Of a stretch of 64,000 nt of DNA, positions 33,129-44,171 are shown in pieces. Origin of the DNA: Gonapodya sp. JEL0774 (taxonomy: Eukaryota; Monoblepharomycota; Monoblepharidomycetes; Monoblepharidales; Gonapodyaceae); assembly GCA_027604505.1 (NCBI GenBank), contig JADIIX010000105.1:1-64000 (forward strand), given 5' to 3'. Position 1 is the stretch's first letter. Each line of letters begins with the position of its first letter. A program made the translations under genes and the position numbers. The notes below the pieces were generated by a model. That model did no database searches, was not told the DNA's origin, and saw only the letters and a list, made by a program, of their open reading frames with translations.

Positions 33129-36100
33129 ATGCTTTCGGCAACGGGCCCAATTGCCCCATTTACCGCGCAGAGTCCCGACGGCGACGGGGACGTCGAGATG
33201 GCAGAAGCAGACTCGGACGCCCGCGAAGTGACGGGAGCAGGGGACGCGGCCGGCGCCAGTTTGGGTAGCGCCGCTGACATGAAACCGCGTGCTAGTGTTG
33301 ACGGAGAGGCAAAGGAGCCCCGGCGTCGGTTCCTTGGCGGAACGGCGGGGGGGTCGTCTTCGTCGTCGTCGTTTGCGGGTAAACAGAGCCGTCGGCGCGC
33401 ACGGCCTCCACCATTGTCTCTGCCTGCGCAGAGACCACATTCTGTAGCCGTGTCGCACTCGTCGGACCAGCCATGGTTTGCCTCGGCGCCCGCTTCCGCG
33501 CAAACCGGTGCATCTGCGACCGCTACTACTGCCTTGTCTTCATGCTCCGCCTCAGCTCTACCTCCTCTTCCTCCCTTCTCCTTTAATTCTGTGTCAGGAG
33601 GAGCTTCTGCCCCACCTTCCTCGTCCGCATCTTCGCCCTCGGCCTCATCCCCTGCTCAGCCACAACCTCGCCGTATACTCAACCCCTCCCTGCACCGGAA
33701 CTCATGGCACGGTCAAGGCTCCGCCAAGCAGCACGCGTCTTCTTCGTCTTCTTCCGTGGCGTCACCTTCCTCTGCTGACGCCCACGCTCAAGCTCGTCCG
33801 CCATCCCTCGCGTCCTCCCTCTCGTCGCTCTCATCGTTTTCCGCACTCTCCGCACTCGCATCATCTGCAGCCTCATCTTTACTCAATGCTTCCTTTTCTT
33901 TTCGCCGTAACTCCCACGCCCACCAGCCGCCGCTAGCTCCACCGGCACTCCCGTCTCCTGGCCCTCCAGACTCCCCTTCGTCCCTCTCTGCGCCTTCACC
34001 TTACCCTCAGTCCTCTTCCGCTGCTCCTGATCCGCGTCGTCTGTCCGTGGGCTCTTTTGACTCGATCCTATACTCTCCCGTACCCCGTCCTGTGACTCAT
34101 CAGCATACCATCGGGTGTCCGGCACCTCCTTCTCCCACTGGCTCGCCTTTCCCTCTAACACTACCACCCTCAGTACTCTCTTCTCCCACCAACAACTTGA
34201 CCAACTCCTCAGCCCGGCCACCCCGTTCCCAACACCCGTCTCCCGCCTCCTATCCACCGCACGAACTGTTACAGAAGATCATTTCCTATCTTCCCCCTCC
34301 GGATTCAACTCCACTCTCCCTGATCTCTACAAACCCACCGGCACCGGGTCATCTTTTCTCCCTGACCTTGGTCAACTCTGCGTGGTACTATGCTGCCGCG
34401 GAGGCTCTTTGGCGTGACCCTCATTGGAGGGACATTGGCGCGTTCGAGAAGTGGGTGAGCGGTGTGGAGTGGGCAAGAAGAGGGGTGAAGGAAGGAAGAG
34501 CCATGACAGCGAGGACAGGCAGGGTGGTAGGGATGGTGCCGGGACTGGGAGCGATGGTGGAAGTCAATGGTGGGAAAGGAGGCTCATTGGGTCTCGTGCA
34601 TTCTGGAGAAGCTTTGGCATCCGTGCCGGCTGTAAACAAAAATCTTCCCATCGCCAAAGGCAAGGGAAAGCCGAAATCGAATGGACAATTTGGACTCGTT
34701 TCGTCTGTCTCGTCAAGTTACGTCACCCACAGCTCCATTCTGAGTGCAGTTGTCGAAGGAGAGCCTACTTCGGCGCCAGTCAGGCCAAGGAGCAGAGCGA
34801 GTGGAAGTGGGAGGGAGAAGGGGAAGGAAAAGGTCCAGGTGAGTTTGGTTCACGACTGAAGGAAATGGAGCATAGAAGGTCCCCTTGGGGTGACTGGAAG
34901 GTTAAGAAAACGTCGACGTTCCGTGAACCCTGGAGCGAAGTTTGCTTCAATCGAAGAAATCATTGTAAAGCTTTGCGTCACATCAATATCTCTGAACCCC
35001 TCCCTGCAGGCACCCTCCCCATATGGACGATCCGGCCCTGCCCTCCTGCGCCGTGTGTGCTTCCGGCGCACACCGCATCTCGTCGAGTATATCCGGGACG
35101 ATCATATGGCCAGACTTTCGGGAGCGTTCGGGGGAGTGCGAGAAGTGGACATGAGTGGTGAGTTGAGTTTCGGGGTTGTGTGTTACAGATAAACTTGGAG
35201 CTTTGTGCGGTGTAATGGCATGCGACTCACTAGTTTGATTGGTCGCTGTATAGGATGTAAGAACTTAACAGATGCGGGTGTGACGGAATTTGTCTCAGCG
35301 TGAGTGGGTCACAACAGTCATGAAGTATGGAGCAGTACCACTCAGAATGAATCCCCGACACATCACAGCACCCCCACCTACATCACCTCGCTTCAACTTT
35401 CCCATATTCCACACCTTTCTGACCCACTCTGCCTCGCCTTGTCCCTGTTCCTGGCACCTCACCGCCGCTTGGAGCGCCTCAGCCTGCGCTCGTGCGGCCA
35501 TGTATCCGACGCCGGCGTCGCCTCTATTTCATCAAGTTTAGGTCCAACTCTGCGCTATTTGGACGTTTCTGGATGCCGGCGGGTGACGGACCATGGGCTC
35601 GCAGCAGTGGTGAGGGGCGTATGCGCTGCGGGAAGGTTGAGAGAGTTGAGGGCGAGTGGACTGGCCAGAGTCACGAGGGCGGCATTGAAGGGTGCCTGCG
35701 AGAGACTATCGATCGGGTGTCCGGAGCTGATGTCGCTTGAGTTTTCTATACCCGCTCCTCCCGCAACGCAGAGGGACCACACGTACTACTCGATGCCTGT
35801 GCGTGCCATGAGCAACATTGCAGAGATTAGTTTGAGGGAGTGCGGTGGAGGTGTGACGGATGCGGTTGTCAAAACGCTTGCGGATGCGTGTGGAGATGGG
35901 ATGAAGGGAATCGCACTCAGGGGTGCGACGGCCCTCACGACAGCAGGGGTGGAATCCCTTTTGTCAGCGTGCCCCGGGTTGTGCAAAATCGACTTCCGTG
36001 GCTGTCGTCGGGTGGACGATCTGACAATTCTGGCGCTCGCCCTGTCGAGTTGCGCCGAAAATCTTGTCAGCCTCGATCTGGGGTCCACGCTTATTACCGA

Positions 36101-36746
36101 CGGGTCTCTATACGCACTCGAAGTGGGCGTTGGCCCTCGTCCGGGCTCGGATCCAGTGCGGGTGGCCAAGGCCGCGAGCTGCGCGTTCCCGAAACTCCAG
36201 AAGCTCGGTCTGTCAGATTTGGACCGTGTGAGCTTTGAAGGTATTTTTGCTGTCGCCCGACATCTCGCGCCCGTGATATGGGCACCAGATTGGTCCGTCA
36301 GCCGCGGAGGCGTTCTTGAAGAGGTGGATGTGTCGGGTATCCCGGACTTGGATCCTCGCCGTGCTGCCGCAATCTACGCACAAGGTGTACCATTACCAGT
36401 ACAGCCACTTGCTGGGTGGCCGCCGAATCCGGCGCCTGTAAATGTGGGACAAGTGCCAGGTGGGCAGGTTGGAGCTGGTGGCGGGAACTGGGCAGTGGCG
36501 AATGCGATGTTGCCGATCGCCCAATTTGTACAGAACGCTGTCGGTGCCGGTACCGTGACCGCAAATGTTGCGGGATTGGTGCAAAGGCCCTCCAGGCCGA
36601 CCGAAGAGTGGATCGAGGGCTTGTTGGATGTCCCTGAGAGGGTTGGGTCGGCGAGGGGGGAGTACAGATGGTGGTGTGCATTAAAGGGAGAGAAATGGAA
36701 AAGGGTTGTACAAGAGGCGTGGGCCAGGAAGGTGCGACGGGTGTGA
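33129..36746 (+). CDS. F-box / leucine-rich-repeat protein
   Basis: Large substrate-recognition subunit of an SCF ubiquitin ligase, GRR1/AMN1-like in layout. Exons 33129-34838, 35010-35157, 35254-35299 and 35369-36746 join in phase to about 1,093 residues. The first ~370 residues are Ser/Pro/Ala-rich and probably disordered. The F-box (YPPHELLQKIISYLPP ... FSLTLVNSAWYYAAAEALW) starts near residue 375. LRRs of the cysteine-containing type follow: VDMSGCKNLTDAGV, LSLRSCGHVSDAGV, LDVSGCRRVTDHGL, ISLRECGGGVTDAV, IDFRGCRRVDDLTI and LDLGSTLITDGSL. After the repeats, a Pro/Gly/Val-rich stretch precedes a conserved-looking end with Trp (YRWWCALKGEKWKRVV). An open frame extends upstream to 32970; I prefer ATG 33129. 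Confidence 0.87.
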
Positions 36747-37263
36747 AAAGGAACACGCAACAACGATAATGACTGAACACGACAACAGCAGCCACCTCTC
36801 ACATTCTTTACCTCTGCACCACTCCGTACTGTGGAATAACTTCTTACGGGACGGACAGTCGTCGACCTGGGTCATTCATTACCCCTCACAATCCAAAATC
36901 GAAAATGCATGCCCTGTCCAACCTATTCAATCCATTCACGGAACACCTTTCAAGAAACACATTGGACAAGTGAATCGAGCCTTTAGTTGTGTGCCACTGT
37001 ACTGTGAGACGACGATGATACGTTGACTCTTGTTTTAATTTCTGACTGGGAAAACTTAATGCTTGTCTGATAATGTACATACAACCGTAGAGAGGAAAAT
37101 TGTAGATTCCGTGGTTTTTACAGTAAAAGCATTATTAGGTAGCAAAATCACATGCCTGGGCGAGGCCCGGCGCGGTGCGAATGAGTTTCGTCATCGAGTC
37201 CTGCGAGCGCACGCACAGAATCACGAGACGTCAATTCAATTCAATTCAACTCAAAAATTAGAA
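36747..37263. other. Intergenic, no gene seen
   Basis: 3' region of the F-box/LRR gene and promoter of the SPRY gene. A short ttcaa-type repeat (attcaattcaattcaac) lies near 37235. Confidence 0.4.
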
Positions 37264-38867
37264 CATGGGTGACCCAATTCCGTTTGATATCCCACCCTCT
37301 CGCACTGTCTCATCAGGCGCTCCAACCGCGACTTCCACCTCCAGGACGGAAATCCCCTTTTCGTCGCAATCTTGGGACTAAGCATCATTTTATTCTTCTC
37401 CGCAAGTCTTTGTCTGTATGCTGTGGTGCTCTCTTGCACTAGACGCAGACAGGGGTCCGGTGCAACAGCTCACGAAAACCAACAGCGGATAACACCTGAG
37501 GACAGGGGCTGGTTTTTACCCATCGATGAAGCATCAATCCCGTTAATACAATTTCAGAAACCGCATTCAAAGATTATCTCCTGGCTTTACTGGGCGGGAA
37601 GGGGTCAACCCACTTCAGGATCGACACCTGTTCTCAGCCCATCCATCCGTACCCTTCAAAATCGCCTGGAACGCTGGTGTCAATATCATCAACCTCAACC
37701 TCCGCATAGCTATTGTTTGGGAACGATTCCTGACTCCCCCGTAGATCGAGATCCACCAAAAACCCCTCTGACGCTTTGTTCGAGCTCATCAAGTTCGACT
37801 GTCGTCCACGAGACTCCAAGTGAGGTCTTTTTGACTCCAATACAATCCTCTGAAGGGAACCTTAAGTGTCTGGCAGATGGAGACTTCACCACGGGTGAGA
37901 GGGAGGAGGCCAGTAATGAACACCGCCACGAGAACAGTGGCTTGTTCCGGGGTCCCAATTATGGATTTGGAGGTGTATCCATTCACGGAGGGACTGCATT
38001 GACGTTTCTTATGCCGAGATCTGAAAGGAGTGTGTTCGCAGATCTAGCAGCGCCTTCGCAAGGAAATAGACTCGACCGGGACCCGTAGGAGAAGCATCAA
38101 TATTTTGAGGTTCAACTCTCCGAGATTGGCGCTGTTGGGGCCGAATACGTTTCTGGAGTTGAATCCGCGGTCAACAGATTCGCAACTCATCGCGCTCGCA
38201 GTGGACAAGGCACGAGAAATCTTGGGAACACACGAAGTCACAGCCAAGAGTCTGCTGAAGTGATTGAAATGTCGGCAGATAACGTGGCGGGACAAGGTTC
38301 TTTGAATCACTTCCGTGTTGCACAAAGGTCACTAGCTTCGATGGCAGCACGTGTTGCATCTGTGCGATCAACTCCGAGTCTATTCCTACCAAGGGCGGGA
38401 GATACAAACGTCATGATTGCTGTGGGGTTTGTGAGGTGAATACCACCACGATTCCCAATATGCGCCGGGCCGACAATTGATATTGTACTTCCAACACCTG
38501 CAGTCATCCATATCCTTACTTTCTCTTGCCAGGCCGCTACGCTTCTTCTGTGGCCGTAATTTCAACCGGTGCTTCTTGGTACCTGACCTCCCGGTCGTCA
38601 TCGACCTCGTTCCAGACGAAGTTGCCAGGCGAACCACCTCGTCAAGGTGACACAATTGGCGTTGGGATTGGCCCAGAAGGCTTTTGGGTCACCGCCAACG
38701 AAAATTTGATACAAACTTTAACAGGCAAGGACTTAGGGGACACAGACTGGAGATTCCGTATTGAGTGTGCTGTTGGAACGGTTTGGCATCCGTGTGTTGG
38801 AGCAAATGGAGCTTGTCAGATGCTCGCGTCGCTCGGCTCATGGAATGATATTCCTGGGGGTGGATGA
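37264..38867 (+). CDS. Ssh4/Ear1-like membrane protein with SPRY domain
   Basis: Probable adaptor that guides Rsp5/Nedd4-type ubiquitin ligases to membrane cargo in the endosome/vacuole route. The N-terminal anchor NPLFVAILGLSIILFFSASL is preceded by about 16 residues if ATG 37264 is spliced across a 35-nt intron (37281-37315). A 57-nt intron (38032-38088) removes an in-frame TAG and joins the linker to EKHQYFEVQLSEIG, the start of the SPRY fold. A third intron (38427-38503) follows NVMIAVG and resumes with HPYPYFLLPGRYASSVAV. Next come GDTIGVGIGPEGFWVTANEN and GANGACQMLASLG. This order (EV, AVG-HPYP-F-LPG, GD-IGVG, GANGA) is diagnostic of the Ssh4 group. Pro-rich PPxY-type motifs are not obvious. 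A ~90-residue insert splits the SPRY domain. Confidence 0.66.
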
Positions 38868-39120
38868 AGAGAAGGTGGGATGGGAGACATGTTGCAGTGA
38901 GATCGCCACCATATGTGTCCCTAGTTGAACAGCTTTGCATCAAACTGTTCGCTGTTGTATTACGGAGCGACTGTATCTTAATAAAACCGTGATGGGCTCC
39001 TGAACGCGGAACGTTGCGAAGACCAACTTCGCACACGGTTCTTCGCACATGCCGATCAAAGGCAGGGACTGTTTTAATATCTCCAATATTGAACGTTAAC
39101 GTCAAGCAGCTTGGATTTTA

Positions 39121-41577
39121 ATGATGGATGTTCCCTCTCAAGCTCCGTCCAGTAGATTGGCGACTCTCGACACCCCGACTCTGCAGTCCGGGAAGTCTTC
39201 GCAACCACCCTCCGATCCTCCACCTCACATGAAGAACAGTCTGCGCCTTAGAACAGTCATTGTATTACAGGTGTTCTTGAAGTGAGCTGGACTTCCGATA
39301 TGTAAGGGGTGGTACTGTGACTAATCAATCTGGCAGTGTCGCTCTGGTTGCAATTCTTCTGACAGTAGTAGCAGTCGTATTCATGCGGTACACGAACACC
39401 GAAGCGATTGATCAAGGTGATATCCGATAGAATCTGATCTCTTGAATGAGTCAGACAACTCAATACTTCAAATGGCACGATGACAGGGACTACTAGCATC
39501 CAAACACTCGCGACGACTATTCAGCGAGAAATGTCTCGCTCATTAATGAGCCAGCTTCAGAACTATCTCTCCAAAGTAGGGGAAGTTTTGCCAAATCGTG
39601 TGAAAGTCAGAAAATTATGAATAACCCATCACCCACAGTGCGAGGCATACGGAAACTCCACAGCAGCTATGTTAAGTGCAACAAAGGGAGCACTTGATCC
39701 TACTGATCCTGAGTGAGGCTTCCGCCAGGAAATTGTCGAAATATCGCGACTGCTAATCGGTTATGTTTCATCAGTACGATCATTCCGTGGATGAAGAAAA
39801 CCTTAGTCGCCCTTGACATAGAAATTTCTTTTGTACATTTCGGCAACAACCGGACACTTGATGATTTTGGTACAGGAATCATACCGTACAGCGTGGGAAA
39901 CATTGGTGAGAATGAAGATATTCCGATCCGGAAGATCATTATCATTTCCCAAACACCTGTGTTTGCCTTCAAGTTTTAACCCCTGGGAAACGGTCATACT
40001 GGCTTGTCTACGCGACTCAAACAGCTCGACAAGCATGTCAACTCTGTCCTGTTGCCACTACTGGCACAAATCAAACATTTTACGAGTTGAAAGACGACAT
40101 GACCCCCGGGGCGTTCGGATACCAGGTTGGACCAGGTTGGACCTTCAAAACTCGGCCTTGGTGGTGAGCCTCGCGATATTGAAACGCCAGTATTAGCTTC
40201 AGTTTCAAGAATCCCACCTCCAGGATTGCCGCGGACGGGAGGCCTGCTGGATCTCCCGTCATGACAGAGCCCTACCTATCAACTGCCGGAACAGCAGTCA
40301 AACTCATTTCTCAATCTCTTTCGTACCCCCTATACTATCCTAATAGCACTTATTTGGGCGTGCTAAGTATCGTGATTCCGGCTTCTGTTATGAGCAGGTT
40401 TCTCGACAAGTCACAACTGTCCGCGACACCCAATACGCTAATTTATTTGATCGGACAGAAGGGGGAGGTGCTGGGTCGTACGGGAGCGTTGGCCAATGGA
40501 TCGGTACGACGGGGTTTTCCGTACCGCCGTTGAGAACTTCACTAAAAACCGTAATTCAGGATCTAACCACAACCGTCGCAGGCACAACCGCGATTAAGAC
40601 CATCTGGGACTACGACCGAGCATCCTATCCACTTATTAATATCTCCTCTAGTGCCATTTTCCAGCAGTCCGGTGGAAACCTCGCAACACTGACTGGAGAA
40701 TACTCCTTCGCGACCTCGGGCAACCAGTACCTATTCCAATATTCCACATACAAGCAGTCGGGATATCAATGGATCTTAGTTTCTGGAGCAGTGAGTATCT
40801 GAATGATTCTTGCGTCGAATATTTGGATTACGACTGATCCAAATGTTGGTCCTGTCCTGATCAGCCAGCAACGGATTACCTCGCCAATACGTTGGAGTTG
40901 CAAAGTCATCTTGGGGATCGCTTATTTATCATGAGCGTCCTTTTAATTATTATCGGTACGCGGCGTGCTCATTGCTTGGTTGTGTGGAAGGACACTGAGC
41001 ACTGTCCATTGACCGTCAGCGGTTCTTCTGATACTTATCTTGAGTCCCGTTTCTCTGATTCTGACTGAGTTAACTATTTCTCGGCCTATCAACCGGATGA
41101 TTGGGGCAATGGAAAAAGGTTCCGTTCGTGTGCATTTTGTTACTTAAAGAAGATGTGTTGGAACACAGCAATACTCTCCAACAGCAACAAGGATGGACTT
41201 TTCTGATGTTCGCGGTGGTGTTCGTGAACCGCATTCTCTAGTCCAAGAAGTTTCAAATATTCAAGCCGTGTTTATCAATATGTTAAAGACGTTTGCGGAT
41301 GTTATAAAAGGTTTGTGCCGTCTAGCCTACTTCCGGCCATCCAGTGAAGTTGACTATTTTATTTTATGAGCCAGGCAGTAAACATACCCTCGGCAAGTCT
41401 CCTGTTACGATGCCTCCAACAATTGTAGCAAGAACATTCCAGTCTCGCCTCGATCCACAGCCGTCCCCATCGCGCTTTTTGAGTGCGGATATGGCGAGTG
41501 ACGCGGAAAGTGGATTTGCCATTTCCAGGAGCGTAAATCAAGCCGAGAGTGGGCTCGCAATGTCCAGGACTGAGTGA
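39121..41577 (+). CDS. Cache-domain transmembrane sensor B (paralogue of A)
   Basis: Exons in phase: 39121-39281, 39337-39416, 39487-39575, 39639-39712, 39775-39905, about 39980-40167, about 40205-40503, 40560-40790, 40865-40955, 41020-41118, 41185-41310 and 41375-41577. Layout: Ser/Pro-rich cytosolic start, helix 1 (VALVAILLTVVAVVFM), extracellular double-Cache region (YATQTARQACQLC, GPGWTFKTRPWW, MTEPYLSTAGTAVKLISQSL, SYPLYYPNSTYLGVLSIV). Then helix 2 (VLLIIIAVLLILILSPVSL), HAMP-like SRPINRMIGAMEK and FSDVRGGVREP...FINMLKTFADVIK. It ends about 65 residues later in a Ser/Pro-rich tail (GFAISRS, GLAMSRTE). No enzymatic output domain follows. The RPW and PVY-like positions suggest the ligand pocket typical of Cache sensors. 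Confidence 0.8.
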
Positions 41578-42694
41578 TGACTTGCCTGCCGTGAGGAGGA
41601 CTTTGTTGTGAAAAGTCAGAGATCCGTACCGAAGAATTACTTATCATTAGCATACACGTATTTATGGTTGTCTACACGCAGTTACATGTTTTAAGACGTG
41701 GATAGCTCACCTTTTTCACATTGGACTGTGCATCCACATGCTACCAATTTAGGGTCACTCGCCTTTTCTCCTTCTCTCATTCCGTGTATCCGATTCCCAA
41801 CCACGATTCATCCGCCTCCATCAGTGGTGGATTGCATATTTGTCGATTGGATTGCACAATCTCCGTGAGTCTCTTCTTCTTGCCCTCCAGTTCTCCCATG
41901 AGCAGGAACTTTCCATTCTGATTTTGATCGAGTGACGCGAAGCATCCTCATCTGTGGGCGTAAGCAGATCCCACGAGATTCAAAAGGGGAGAGCATACGG
42001 CGTATCTTCACCATACTTAGTCCGTCATGGGTGGATCCCTCGGTCCAAAGTTTCGTTTCACCTCCAGAGATTTTTAATCGGCGATTGCGGAATGCCTGAG
42101 ACGCCACCACCACCACAGTGCGGAAGAATGTGTATTTTCTCATCCTTCCGAACGAATCTCTCGCATACGCTTGCTCTTCATCCCGTGTCAGTTCTGACCA
42201 GTGGTCCCTTCTCTTTTTGCCTCTCCAAACCGTTCACCTTTAGCAGTTCACCATCATAATGTATCTCGCTCCCCTCTTCGGCTTCGAATCATAGAGTTTG
42301 TCTTTCAAGGTGAGCATGTACCGCCTCTTGGTTGCGCCATTCGGACTTCGCACATCGCACCTCTATGATGAACAAATTCACAACAACAAAGACAAGCATA
42401 TGTCCGACGCAACGGTTGAGGAGAAAGTAAAAGGTCTGAGAGATGTTGATGATGGAATGGACTTGCGGAGAACTCGAGCCGCCTGCCTCTCGTCTGCCTT
42501 CATTTTTTGTGTTTCCTTCGCCCAAAACTGACCTCCCAATCCCCCCGCAGTTGCCCGAATGAACAAACTGATCGCGGACTATCAACTACTCGAATGACTA
42601 TATCGAGTCGATTCTATTCAGCGGGTGAGTTCCATACCGGCGATCTTCCCCGTGGTTTGCGAATGCGAATCGCTCGCTTGTCGTGTGTTTCTGG

Positions 42695-42788
42695 TATGAT
42701 GATACTCCAAATCACGATGGTCTTCCGAACGCATTGACGAACACGCCCGAACTATCAGCTCACGAACAAACCCCGGGCATAATCTGAT
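42695..42788. repeat. Direct repeat, copy 1 (~94 bp)
   Basis: Shares with copy 2 nearly continuous identity, including ccaaatcacgatggtcttcc, gacgaacacgcccgaacta and gggcataatctgat. There are only a few substitutions and one indel in a C run. Confidence 0.9.
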
Positions 42789-43040
42789 TTGAGACACAGG
42801 GCAAGACGCGTTTGGCATTCTTGCAGAGCGTCTCGAATTTGTTGACCTGCAGAAAGAATATGATTTGCTGACCACTTCATTGTGCTCCTGCAGATCCAAA
42901 TCCACCTCCCAGAAGTCCAGAAGTCCAAAAAAGAAAACATGAAACCTTCAATGAACACTAGAGACATCTAGTTTAGAAGGTTGAAAAGTGAGTTCAAGTT
43001 GCGGTAACAGAAGGTCCATTGCCACAGGCGGTCCGCTCTG

Positions 43041-43133
43041 TGTGATGATACACCAAATCACGATGGTCTTCCGAACACCTTGACGAACACGCCCGAACTA
43101 TCAGCTCACAAACAAACCCGGGCATAATCTGAT
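43041..43133. repeat. Direct repeat, copy 2 (~93 bp)
   Basis: Second copy, 346 bp downstream and in the same orientation. The flanking sequences differ, so this is either a short segmental duplication or two copies of a dispersed element. Confidence 0.9.
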
Positions 43134-44171
43134 GGAGAACGGGCCTGCCTGACATCTTTGGACAGTGAAACAGAACACTTGCCAATTCAACGCGTTTGAC
43201 TATTTTGCATGCTCTCACCAAGTGTTTCTTCTCTCTCTCTCGTTTCCTTCAATCCCTTGGTCCACACAAGCACAGACAGTACTCCAATGAAGCAGAATCA
43301 GCACATCTACATCCAGTTGGAGTTATCGGTTTGGGCGAGTGTCAAAGCGTCGTTCACGGAATACCCGAATGATAAATTCAAGATGGATTCGACAGCCACA
43401 CGCAGTTCAAAGAACAAATGGCTTGCGGTTTTCCAGTGAAAGCGCATGAGCTGTCGTTAATGGAATTCTGCTCCGACCGTTTTTGTTTTGGCTTGAGAGA
43501 TGTACATACTCACGCATGAGTACATAATACACAGCGCTGATGTGTCTTTGAAAGTACCATCCACGTGGCGTCGCAGCCTTCCAAATAAAGCAAGTTTTCA
43601 AATGTCTAGTAAATCAGATGAAGATACATGGAGATGCTCCAATTTGAGATTGTTCTCGTGGATACTATTGCTATATGAAGATGAGAACGCCGGCAGCCGT
43701 CACGCCTATCAAACGGAAAGAATTATCTGACCGCTATGTATCAAATTTGTGTTACAGCGAGATGCTATTGGCTGTCACATTACTTTTATAATTTCTGACA
43801 CCGACGGCAGATGGTGTGCGGGCGAGTGCAAATTCACAGGCGACTTTTATTTGAGATATCACCTCATCCGGAGAGGGGAAAACAAGCGCATAATTTGGTG
43901 CAAGAATGGGCGTCGTGGGCTGTGTTTTCTTGGTCCGTGTTTTGAGGACCAAGGGTGGCTGTGTGGCACCGAGTGGATTCCGTCGAGGCGGGGACTCCAC
44001 CTAAGCAATACAGAAAAGCGGTGCATGAGCGTAAAGAAAGCAGCAGCAAACTTGTCAGTGAATTTGTCGCCGCGATATCTGCGGGATTGTTGTTGAAACT
44101 AATTCTGTTTTCCAAATTTGTTCATAGCGGTGTTTGGCTCCTCAGAACCGTTGATCCCTGATTATCGCTGT

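Larger units (their letters stand above)
41578..44171. other. Gene-poor stretch with a dispersed repeat
   Basis: About 2.6 kb without a recognisable gene on either strand. Open frames are short (under 120 codons) and unlike known families. It holds the two-copy repeat at 42695-42788 and 43041-43133. A rapidly evolving or broken gene cannot be excluded. Confidence 0.45.

Noticed and set aside
38032-38088. The TAG at 38086-38088 as the end of a membrane protein gene
   Set aside because: The same frame continues directly into a recognisable SPRY domain, and a consensus 57-nt intron removes the stop.
43209-44100. Several 60-115 codon frames upstream of the CE4 gene
   Set aside because: No family resemblance, signal peptide or splice continuity. 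Frequencies match chance in this composition.
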